A DNA stretch of 32,900 nt, from positions 1-32,900 of the forward strand of contig JALSNQ010000015.1 of the NCBI GenBank assembly GCA_026986905.1, written 5' to 3'. This DNA is from Thermofilaceae archaeon. GTDB taxonomy: Archaea; Thermoproteota; Thermoprotei; Thermofilales; Thermofilaceae. Made by a program: the position numbers and the translations under genes. Shown piece by piece: positions 7,913 to 14,484 of the stretch (positions are counted from its first letter, which is position 1; each line of letters begins with the position of its first letter). The notes under the pieces were generated by a model that was not told where the DNA came from, searched no databases, and saw only the letters and a list, made by a program, of their open reading frames with translations.

Positions 7913-8834
7913 GGTATAGGCGTTTGTCGCCCGGATCACGTGAGGAGGCCGAGTCGCCTTCTTCTTTTTCTCCCTCTTGTTTCTGCTCCAGCTGCTCGAC
8001 TACCTGGTCGGCGACTTCCATTATCTTCTTTGCAGCCTCCGCCTCCGGGAACGCCACGACGAAGGGCACTCCCTTGTCTACGGCCTCGCTTATCCTCGGG
8101 TCGAGGGGTATGTCTGCGAGTAGGCGTAGCCCCATTTCCTTCGCGAGTTTGTCGGCTCCCCCCTTTCCGAATATGTAGTATTTTGCGCCGCAGTTGGGGC
8201 ATATGAAGCAGCACATGTTGTTGACGATGCCGAGTATACGCACCTTGAGCTGGTTGCAGAAGGTGACAGCCTTCTTAACAACTATCCTTGTTAGGTCGCT
8301 GGGCGTCGTGACGACGATTGCGCCGTCCAGGTCCTTTATGAGCTGGGCTATCGTCAGCGCCTCGTCGCCGGTTCCCGGCGGGAGGTCTACTAGTAGAAAG
8401 TCCATTTCCCCCCAGTTCACCATTGATAGGAGTTCGCGTATGAAACCCGTCTTAAGGGGGCCCCTCCAGATAAGCGCTGCCTCCTCGTTGGGTAGCATGA
8501 GGTCTGCTGAGACTACACGTACGTTTCCGACGCCCATGAGCGGCATAATGCCTCCGGGGCCGGCGTATAGGCTCTGGCCGTGTAGGCCGAACATTTTAGG
8601 TATAGAGGGGCCGTGTATGTCTGCGTCTAGGACGCCCACCGTGTACCCCTTTTTTGCGAGGGCGGCGGCTATGTTCGCTGTGATGAAGGATTTTCCTACG
8701 CCGCCCTTCCCGCTGAGAACTATTATTTTGTGCTTAATCTTGGAGAGGCGGCGGCGCGCCTCCTCCTCCTGTTGTCTAATCTTCTTTATCTGTTCTATCT
8801 GGATCTTCCTCTGTATTTCAGCCGCTGACGGCAT
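7902..8834 (-). CDS. Mrp/Nbp35-type iron-sulphur cluster carrier ATPase
   Basis: A P-loop ATPase of the Mrp/NBP35/ApbC group that carries [4Fe-4S] clusters to apoproteins in the cytosol. The deviant Walker A GKGGVGKS is at residues 42-49, DADIHGPSIP near 71 and DLPPGTGDEALT near 150. The cluster-binding cysteines are CCFICPNC at 208-215, with Cys212 and Cys215 as the CxxC pair. A basic, charged helix of about 35 residues precedes the ATPase core and a short Glu/Lys-rich tail follows it. ATG is preceded by AAGG. CTAATATGC on the minus strand (about 8866-8875) is a possible TATA box. Confidence 0.94.
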   Translation of the reverse strand: MPSAAEIQRKIQIEQIKKIRQQEEEARRRLSKIKHKIIVLSGKGGVGKSFITANIAAALAKKGYTVGVLDADIHGPSIPKMFGLHGQSLYAGPGGIMPLMGVGNVRVVSADLMLPNEEAALIWRGPLKTGFIRELLSMVNWGEMDFLLVDLPPGTGDEALTIAQLIKDLDGAIVVTTPSDLTRIVVKKAVTFCNQLKVRILGIVNNMCCFICPNCGAKYYIFGKGGADKLAKEMGLRLLADIPLDPRISEAVDKGVPFVVAFPEAEAAKKIMEVADQVVEQLEQKQEGEKEEGDSASSRDPGDKRLYLNF

Positions 8835-8897
8835 CCTTAAGACCGTGGCTTAAAGATATGCCGCTTGCATATTAGCTTGGCGCTCCAAGATAGGCCT

Positions 8898-9482
8898 CTA
8901 TATAAAAAAGGAGAGATACACGGAGAAGCCCATAAGCACCAGCCACACGGGTATACTCCACGACGCGATCTTCCTGCCGTCGAGGGGGCCGAAGGGCAGT
9001 AGGTTGAAGAACGCTATCCACCCGCTTATCTGGGCCAATATGACGGCGATGGGGGCCCTGAAGGCGAGGGCATAGGCCAGGGATGCCAGGCCTATGACTA
9101 TATTCGTGGCGGGGCCTGCCGCGGCTATTATCCCGTTCTCCTCCTTATTTATGGGGCCGAAGGAGTATATCAGCACGGTACCGGGTACGATGATCTTTAT
9201 CGGTATGAGGGGGATGGCCGAGATAAGGGTCAGTAGGAAGTACTCGAGTATAAGCTTGAACCTGGCCGGGTAGCCGTAGTGGAGCGCCGTGAACTTGTGC
9301 GCCATCTCATGCGGCACGTATACCAGGAAGGAGAGTATGAATATGTACAAGAGGTGCCGTGGCGTGAATATGAAGCCGGCCATGCTTAGGAACACCGCGT
9401 AGACCGAGAGCATGGCTAGGAGGAGCTCGCCGAGCTCGCCGGGATAGAAGAACCGTCCCCTCCCGTATCTATACCCGTACAT
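8898..9482 (-). CDS. M50-family membrane metalloprotease (site-2 protease-like)
   Basis: A polytopic intramembrane zinc protease of 194 residues. The zinc site HEMAH is at residues 58-62 within a hydrophobic segment, and the third ligand is Asp168 in FNLLPFGPLDG. Hydrophobic segments occur near residues 20-40, 45-60, 80-105, 117-140, 145-165 and 172-194. There is no PDZ or CBS domain, so it is one of the minimal archaeal forms. Family members cut membrane-bound regulators or clear membrane segments; the substrate here is unknown. It is separated by 63 bases from the Mrp gene and could share its transcript or stand alone. Confidence 0.9.
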   Translation of the reverse strand: MYGYRYGRGRFFYPGELGELLLAMLSVYAVFLSMAGFIFTPRHLLYIFILSFLVYVPHEMAHKFTALHYGYPARFKLILEYFLLTLISAIPLIPIKIIVPGTVLIYSFGPINKEENGIIAAAGPATNIVIGLASLAYALAFRAPIAVILAQISGWIAFFNLLPFGPLDGRKIASWSIPVWLVLMGFSVYLSFFI

Positions 9483-9524
9483 AACAGGGCACCAGTTATC
9501 CTAGGCCGCTGATGGTAAAAATCT

Positions 9525-10835
9525 TCATTTACGATTCAGAATGTCGTCCAGCGTGTACACCCTTAACCCCCCAGGTATAGAGCCTTTAACGCTCCTGCAC
9601 ACTACGGCGTAAATCCTATCCTCGACGTCGATCGACGAGGACTTAGCGACCAGGCCTGTGTACAGCCTCTTTAAGTCCTGCTCGTCAAGGTCGCTCCACT
9701 TCGCTTCAACAAATATGCCCAGCCTTCTACCCGAGAGGCCCACGATGTCTATCTCCTTGCCCCTATGCCACCACCTCCCGAGCTTCTCCACGCGTGGAAG
9801 CTCCCCCCTTCTCACGAGGCTGGACACGTATTCCAGCGCGATCTTCTCGAAAACTCTCCCCAGATACGTGTCATACGTCCTCTTAATGTGGTCGACGCTG
9901 TAGACGCCAAGCTCTATTTCCGATAAAAACGGATAGATGTACCTAAACCAGAACCGCGTGAAGTTGTCCTTGATAAAATACAGGCCCCTTTTTCCGCCCA
10001 CTACGGGCTTAACGTACTCCACGAGTTCTACCTCTATAAGGTTCCTCAGGTACTCGGTGAGAGACTCTTTGCCGACAAAGCTCTTTATCTCTCCTAGCCG
10101 GGTCTTCCCCGAGGCTATTGCTTCGAGTATCCTCTTATAAGTGCCCACTTCCTCGAACTCGTAGCGGAGGAGGAAATCCCCCTCTTCCTTTAAAAAACTC
10201 TTAGGATCGTTAATCTCCCTTGAAAGCCACTCCCAGAACGGCGTCTCAACCTTCTCCAAATAGTATGGTATACCGTCCGCAAACCCATATATCTCTACAA
10301 GCTCCCTCGGAGAGGCTGTGGGGAAAAACTCTCTCAGAGAGGGGAAGGGGAGGGGGCGTAGTTTTAGTTGGCCTGTACGTCTACCATAGAGCGGCGACTT
10401 GTAGCTCAAAACAAGATCCTTCATCATGGAGACGGAGGAGCCCACTAGGAAGATTTTTGTACGCGTCCCGCTCAGCGTCTCATCAACTATTTTCTGAAAA
10501 ACCGACAGCACGGTTTTATCCTCTCTTATAAGATTTGGAAACTCGTCTATGACGACTATCTCGTCCCTGAGGAAATGAAATATAGCCTCCCAGTCGTTCC
10601 TAACGTATCTTAGCTCCGGAATTATCCTTGAGGCCGTCTTCCTGAACCTTTCCGCGTTTCCGCTTTCAACGGCCAGATAGTATACGTAGCGCCTACCCTT
10701 AAGCGCCTCTAATATAAGCCTTGTCTTGCCTATACGGCGTCGACCGTAGATTATAACGAGCTCCATGTTAGGGGAGTCGAGGAGCTCCGAAAGGGACTGG
10801 AGCTCCTCCTCTCTATCAACAAATTTGACAATCAC
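9525..10835 (-). CDS. Archaeal ATPase with DUF234 nuclease-like C-terminus
   Basis: A STAND/AAA-like P-loop ATPase common in multiple copies in archaea. Walker A GRRRIGKT is at residues 31-38 and Walker B VVIDEFP has Asp97-Glu98. A winged-helix-like middle region follows, about 220-290. The C-terminal DUF234 part has the PD-(D/E)XK pattern EID at 361-363 and EAK at 377-379. These motifs suggest ATP-dependent DNA or RNA handling, but no member has a firm role that I know of. The GTG start lies 17 bases after the stop of the small coiled-coil gene, so the two may be co-transcribed. TTTTT on the minus strand at about 9520-9516 could terminate it. Confidence 0.88.
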   Translation of the reverse strand: MIVKFVDREEELQSLSELLDSPNMELVIIYGRRRIGKTRLILEALKGRRYVYYLAVESGNAERFRKTASRIIPELRYVRNDWEAIFHFLRDEIVVIDEFPNLIREDKTVLSVFQKIVDETLSGTRTKIFLVGSSVSMMKDLVLSYKSPLYGRRTGQLKLRPLPFPSLREFFPTASPRELVEIYGFADGIPYYLEKVETPFWEWLSREINDPKSFLKEEGDFLLRYEFEEVGTYKRILEAIASGKTRLGEIKSFVGKESLTEYLRNLIEVELVEYVKPVVGGKRGLYFIKDNFTRFWFRYIYPFLSEIELGVYSVDHIKRTYDTYLGRVFEKIALEYVSSLVRRGELPRVEKLGRWWHRGKEIDIVGLSGRRLGIFVEAKWSDLDEQDLKRLYTGLVAKSSSIDVEDRIYAVVCRSVKGSIPGGLRVYTLDDILNRK

Positions 10836-10852
10836 AATTATGATAATTCTAC

Positions 10853-11092
10853 TTACCTTTTTAATCTTGTCTTCTTCTCCTTTATTCTCTCACGCATCCG
10901 CTCAACTATGCGGCGAGCCTCCTCGGGAGAGACTTCTATGAACAAGACACCCCCAAAAGAGGCGTAGATCCTCCTAGCTACGCTACGGCTCAAGAACTCC
11001 TCAGCTTCTTCAAGCTCCTTCTCCAACTCCTCTAACTCCCACACTTCATCTACCACGAACACCCACCCCTGAGAAAAACACTTTACTGACAA
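10853..11092 (-). CDS. Small coiled-coil protein downstream of prefoldin alpha
   Basis: A 79-residue charged protein that I cannot assign. A Glu-rich helix (ELEELEKELEEAEEFL) spans about residues 19-34. A short strand pair (ASFGGVLFIEV) and a basic helix (RIVERMRERIKEKK) follow. It starts 24 bases after the prefoldin alpha stop on the same strand, so it is probably in that operon. The listed start is TTG. A GTG at 11053, after GGGGTG with good spacing, would give 66 residues and may be the true start. It resembles small uncharacterised archaeal proteins found near prefoldin genes, but I do not claim a match. Confidence 0.6.
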   Translation of the reverse strand: MSVKCFSQGWVFVVDEVWELEELEKELEEAEEFLSRSVARRIYASFGGVLFIEVSPEEARRIVERMRERIKEKKTRLKR

Positions 11093-11116
11093 GTACTTGA
11101 AAAATGAGAGGCGGTT

Positions 11117-11533
11117 TTACTGGGAACTCGCCTCCTGGACAAGCTCCCTTATCCTAGCATTTACCTCCTCGAGCTTCCTACGTAGGTCTAGCCTAAGGGT
11201 CTCCAAAGTCGCGATACGCTCATTAAGGGTCTTTTTAGCCTCCTCGATGCCAGCCTCTACGCTAAGCCGCCCTCCTACCCCCATTATCACCTTCTCGGTG
11301 TCGATTATCCTGGCGCGCACGAAATTGCCAGCTCCTATGGGCACCAGAACAACCTTGTCCTTGCCATGCTCCTTTATATAGTCCAGCGTCTCCACCACGG
11401 CTGCGAGGTCGAGTATAGTATCGTCTATTGTAGCTATCTGCCTGCGAATGCTCTCAGCCTGTCCGAAGAGCGTACGCAGCTCCTCCTCCATCTTGTCGCT
11501 CTCCTTTATCTCCTTCTTCTCCTTCTCGGCCAT
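11117..11533 (-). CDS. pfdA: Prefoldin subunit alpha
   Basis: The alpha subunit of the archaeal prefoldin/GimC chaperone, which with beta subunits forms a jellyfish-shaped hexamer that passes unfolded proteins to the thermosome in the cytosol. The 138 residues show the family layout: an N-terminal coiled-coil helix (about 12-55), beta hairpins (DKVVLVPIGAGNFVRARI and EKVIMGVGGRLSVE), and a C-terminal coiled-coil helix (95-135). ATG is preceded by GGTGGAGTGAC. TATA-like AATATAATCG and TATAATATATAT lie upstream on the minus strand (about 11546-11573). The usual ribosomal protein neighbours are not here. Confidence 0.93.
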   Translation of the reverse strand: MAEKEKKEIKESDKMEEELRTLFGQAESIRRQIATIDDTILDLAAVVETLDYIKEHGKDKVVLVPIGAGNFVRARIIDTEKVIMGVGGRLSVEAGIEEAKKTLNERIATLETLRLDLRRKLEEVNARIRELVQEASSQ

Positions 11534-11633
11534 GTCACTCCACCATATATATTATATTCAAACGATTATATTAATTTATGGTTAAACAATATTAAATATA
11601 TAATAAATACAACCAAAGAGAAACAATGTTATT

Positions 11634-12095
11634 TTATTCCACACCCTCCATGGGCGGTTCAATTCTATACGGCCTAAGCCTCTTAATCTCCGCCATCACC
11701 CTCTCAATAAACGCGTCAACATAGGGCCAACTTATGCCACGCTCCTCCAGGATCTCCCTAACGTACTCCTCCGTAAGCCTATAGCTCTTATACTTCTCGT
11801 TAAGCTCGCGCCACGGTATACCCTTCAACGCCTCGGCAAGCTTCTCGTCAAACGGTAGAACCCCCTTTAACATGAGAAAAGCTATGGCCGGATAACCCAG
11901 ATACCCCCGGTAAACCGACCCATTGTCTGTAGAATATATGCCCAGCTTACCGTCCCAGTAAACCCTGTAGCTCCGCTTACCGTCAGAGCCTACAACGACT
12001 GCGCTATCATCCTCAATCTTTATGCGCCCATCGCCTATACAGCCCAAGGCTTCGAGAACCTTAATCCTGGGGGGAAGCTTCCACCTCCGCGTCAC
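11634..12095 (-). CDS. Conserved-looking archaeal protein of unknown function
   Basis: A 153-residue soluble basic protein that I cannot name. The first half is strand-rich, with the pattern KVLEALGCIGDGRIKI, then YRVYWDGKLGIYSTDNGSVYRGYLGYPAIAFL. The second half is helical (EYVREILEERG, YVDAFIERVMAEIKRL). The regular fold pattern and many aromatic residues suggest a conserved domain and not a random frame. The start is GTG; the leader sequence is AT-rich and shows no good Shine-Dalgarno. The gene precedes prefoldin alpha by 100 AT-rich bases, which hold a separate promoter, so the two need not be one operon. Confidence 0.7.
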   Translation of the reverse strand: MTRRWKLPPRIKVLEALGCIGDGRIKIEDDSAVVVGSDGKRSYRVYWDGKLGIYSTDNGSVYRGYLGYPAIAFLMLKGVLPFDEKLAEALKGIPWRELNEKYKSYRLTEEYVREILEERGISWPYVDAFIERVMAEIKRLRPYRIEPPMEGVE

Positions 12096-12136
12096 AAAAT
12101 AGTAAGGATTAAAAGCGGTATAAACACGATACCCTC

Positions 12137-12490
12137 CTAGCCCGTAGCCATAAGTGCCTCTACAAGGCCTCCTGGAACAGCGACCGAGCTGCCCGGGGTC
12201 TTTCGTCCACCAATCAGGGAGAGAGCTAGTCTAAACCAGCCATCTAGGTTCTCCCTCTCTAAAGCCACCGCCACGTAGCCGCCGTAACGCTTGTAAAAGA
12301 CGCGTATGCCCTCGCCGACGACAACACCGCTACCCGCATTCCTACCGGGGATCTTCGAAACAATTGCCTCGAGATCCGGCTCCTTATCTAACCCTATAGA
12401 CACCTTGACTATAGTTTTTCCGCGGGAATCCGTCAACGCGTAAAAAACGGGCGTGCTCGCCACTATGCCCCTCTCCACGGCCACCACCAC
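12137..12490 (-). CDS. Unrecognised 117-residue protein
   Basis: A small soluble protein rich in Val and Gly and predicted mostly beta (VASTPVFYALTD, KTIVKVSIGL, GEGIRVFYKRYGGYVAVAL). I know no family for it. Three GTG codons in a row allow starts at 12490, 12487 and 12484. A minus-strand AGATATAGTATA (about 12506-12518) lies where a TATA box for a leaderless transcript would be. It is 41 bases upstream of the 11634 gene on the same strand, so the two could be co-transcribed. Confidence 0.55.
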   Translation of the reverse strand: MVVAVERGIVASTPVFYALTDSRGKTIVKVSIGLDKEPDLEAIVSKIPGRNAGSGVVVGEGIRVFYKRYGGYVAVALERENLDGWFRLALSLIGGRKTPGSSVAVPGGLVEALMATG

Positions 12491-12573
12491 TACTTAGGCT
12501 ACAGGCTATACTATATCTGTTACGCCATATAGTTTCTCGGGAAAAACAACATAATAATTATGTATATCTGAGT

Positions 12574-12583
12574 AAAAAACAAA
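12574..12583 (-). terminator. T-rich terminator after the thioredoxin-CcdA gene
   Basis: The minus strand reads GTTTGTTTTTTA about 30 bases beyond the stop codon of the fusion gene. Such T-rich runs act as intrinsic terminators in archaea. The remaining AT-rich sequence to 12491 holds the promoter of the next gene. Confidence 0.4.
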
Positions 12584-12614
12584 CATTATAGCCTATCGTC
12601 GAAATAATGATTGG

Positions 12615-13793
12615 TTACAGTCCAGGCGAAACCAGGTAGTAGAGCATAGCCACTGCAGACGCTATGAGGGCTACGCCACCTATCCTCGTAACGACCTTCT
12701 CCCGGGCCAGCAGTCTCCCAACGACTCCACGAACCCTTTCAACACCAGCGAGTATCAGGGTGAGTGTGACACCCAAGCCGACAGCGTAGCCTATTACTAC
12801 TGCAAGGCCCTCGAGCAGCCCACCGCCCCCCGCGCCCAAGGCTATGAGAAACGGGGCGAGGACTAACGGCATATTACACTGGAGAGACAGTATACTGAAT
12901 AGCCCGCAGCTGCCAGCGACACCGAGACCCCTAAACCCGGAGAAGGAGGGAGCCGAGAAACTATATCCAAGCACCTGTGCAGCACCCAGCTGTAAGAGCA
13001 GCGCCGCAGCGAAAACTGTGACCCCTCCCTGCAGCATTGAGACCGCAGAAGCCGCTATGAGGAATATTAATCCGGCGGCCACAACCCCTAGAAGGGCGGC
13101 CGCGAAACAGCCGCATAGGGTGCCTTTTCCCCGCCTCCTCGAACCCTGTACACTGCCAGCGTATGCCAGGAAGAGAGGCAGGGTGCATGGGGAAAGTGTA
13201 GCTAGGAATCCGGTGAGGAGTGAGATGGCTAGGAAAAAGGGCTCCCCGCTTTTAGGCTCCGGCGCCGCTATTTTGCAGGCCGCGCCCACGCATGTCGAGT
13301 TGGAATAACTGCTTACCCCGGTGTCAGGTTCGAGCAGAGACTTTGTGGCCCAATCCAGCATAGCCTGGGTAATGTTCCTACCCCTAAACTCCCCCACGTA
13401 TCTCGCAACAGGCTTCCCATCATAGAAGAGGATGAAGGTGGGCGTCTCCGTGATGCCTAGCCTGCTGTAGAGGGGCGCCGTCCTAGGAGTATAGTATACT
13501 ATGAGAAACCTGATCCCCACCTCTCTCGCTTCAACAAGCCTTCTCCAGTAGGGCTCCATACTCCTACACACAGGGCATGAACTCGAGGAAAACATGACCG
13601 CCACAGCGTCATTACCCGCCACAGCCTCCTCGAAGCCCCTAGCGTCGGTTATAGCGTAGCCTCCAGTGTGGTTTACCGCTGCAGCATAGGCGAGTGAGAC
13701 GAGCAGCGCTATTAGGGCCATATAGCCTACGTGGCGGAGCCTAAGCCTCCTCTTCTCCCTGTACCTAAGGACTAGCCTCATGCTCTCCGGCAT
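12615..13793 (-). CDS. Thioredoxin-CcdA fusion, membrane thiol-disulphide exchanger
   Basis: A 392-residue fusion. Residues 1-21 are basic and about 22-40 form a membrane anchor. A thioredoxin domain follows at about 45-150 with the catalytic CPVC at 73-76 and cis-Pro118 (TETPTF). From about 183 to the end lies a CcdA/DsbD-beta-like membrane domain of about six segments, with LSPCTLP (Cys203) and LQCNMP (Cys306) as the expected relay pair. By family knowledge CcdA passes electrons from cytosolic thioredoxin to an outside partner; here that partner would be the fused domain. The linker adds Cys168 and Cys173. TATA-like CTTAAATAT on the minus strand (about 13822-13832) suggests its own promoter. 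Confidence 0.9.
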   Translation of the reverse strand: MPESMRLVLRYREKRRLRLRHVGYMALIALLVSLAYAAAVNHTGGYAITDARGFEEAVAGNDAVAVMFSSSSCPVCRSMEPYWRRLVEAREVGIRFLIVYYTPRTAPLYSRLGITETPTFILFYDGKPVARYVGEFRGRNITQAMLDWATKSLLEPDTGVSSYSNSTCVGAACKIAAPEPKSGEPFFLAISLLTGFLATLSPCTLPLFLAYAGSVQGSRRRGKGTLCGCFAAALLGVVAAGLIFLIAASAVSMLQGGVTVFAAALLLQLGAAQVLGYSFSAPSFSGFRGLGVAGSCGLFSILSLQCNMPLVLAPFLIALGAGGGGLLEGLAVVIGYAVGLGVTLTLILAGVERVRGVVGRLLAREKVVTRIGGVALIASAVAMLYYLVSPGL

Positions 13794-13896
13794 AACTCCC
13801 GAGGGTATCCTGCCGGGATGATATTTAAGCTAGCCCCCGGCTCTCCAGTGGCCACCACGATTCCCTCCTCCAGTTTCCAAGCCGGATGGCGAGAGC

Positions 13897-13904
13897 GATA
13901 TAAG
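13897..13904 (+). promoter_or_regulatory. TATA box of the XTP/dITP pyrophosphatase gene
   Basis: GATATAAG lies about 29-36 bases before the ATG at 13933, so the transcript is nearly leaderless. The divergent fusion gene has its own TATA-like element about 70 bases to the left. Confidence 0.45.
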
Positions 13905-13932
13905 CCCCCGAGACATAGCTCCACGGAAAATC

Positions 13933-14484
13933 ATGGCGAAAATATACTTCGCTACGGGGAACCCGCATAAGATACGTGAACTAGCAGCCGTGCTAGAGCC
14001 CCTCGGCATAGAGCTGGTACCAGTGAGAGCCGAGAAGCTGGAGATACAGTCCGAGAGCCTCGAGGAAATCGCCAGGTTTGCTGCTCAGAGGCTGCCCGAG
14101 ATGGACGCGCCTGTGGCCGTGGAGGACGCTGGCCTCTTCGTAGAGAAGCTGAGAGGGTTCCCGGGGCCCTATAGCAGCTATGTGTACAAAACCCTAGGGC
14201 TGTGGGGCATACTGAGGCTCCTCGAGGGCGTGGACGAGAGGAGAGCGTACTTCGAGTCTGCGATAGGCGTAAAGACCCCGAGAGGGAGGGTGCTCGTGTT
14301 CAAGGGCAGAGTCCACGGGACGATCACGGCCGAGCCCCGCGGCAAGGGGGGATTCGGCTTCGACCCCATATTTGTCCCGGAAGGAGCAACTAAAACATTT
14401 GCCGAAATGAGGCTCAGCGAAAAAAACATGAATTCTCACAGAGCCCGCGCTGCGCGAGCTCTAGCCGAATGGCTGCTCGGCTAG
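13933..14484 (+). CDS. rdgB: XTP/dITP pyrophosphatase (RdgB/HAM1 family)
   Basis: A cytosolic house-cleaning enzyme that hydrolyses XTP, ITP and dITP to the monophosphate and pyrophosphate, keeping deaminated purines out of nucleic acids. Signatures are FATGNPHKIREL at residues 5-16, VEDAGLFV with metal-binding acids near 61-68, GFPGPYSS near 75, GFGFDPIFVPEG near 139, and SHRARAARAL near the end. The 183 residues match the family. The stop codon is shared with the convergent 950-residue protein gene through CTAG at 14481-14484. Confidence 0.95.
   Translation: MAKIYFATGNPHKIRELAAVLEPLGIELVPVRAEKLEIQSESLEEIARFAAQRLPEMDAPVAVEDAGLFVEKLRGFPGPYSSYVYKTLGLWGILRLLEGVDERRAYFESAIGVKTPRGRVLVFKGRVHGTITAEPRGKGGFGFDPIFVPEGATKTFAEMRLSEKNMNSHRARAARALAEWLLG

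Noticed and set aside
8194-8853. 219-residue plus-strand frame opposite the Mrp ATPase gene
   Set aside because: The minus strand has an intact Walker A, cluster cysteines and family motifs. The plus frame has Ser/Arg/Pro-rich shadow composition.
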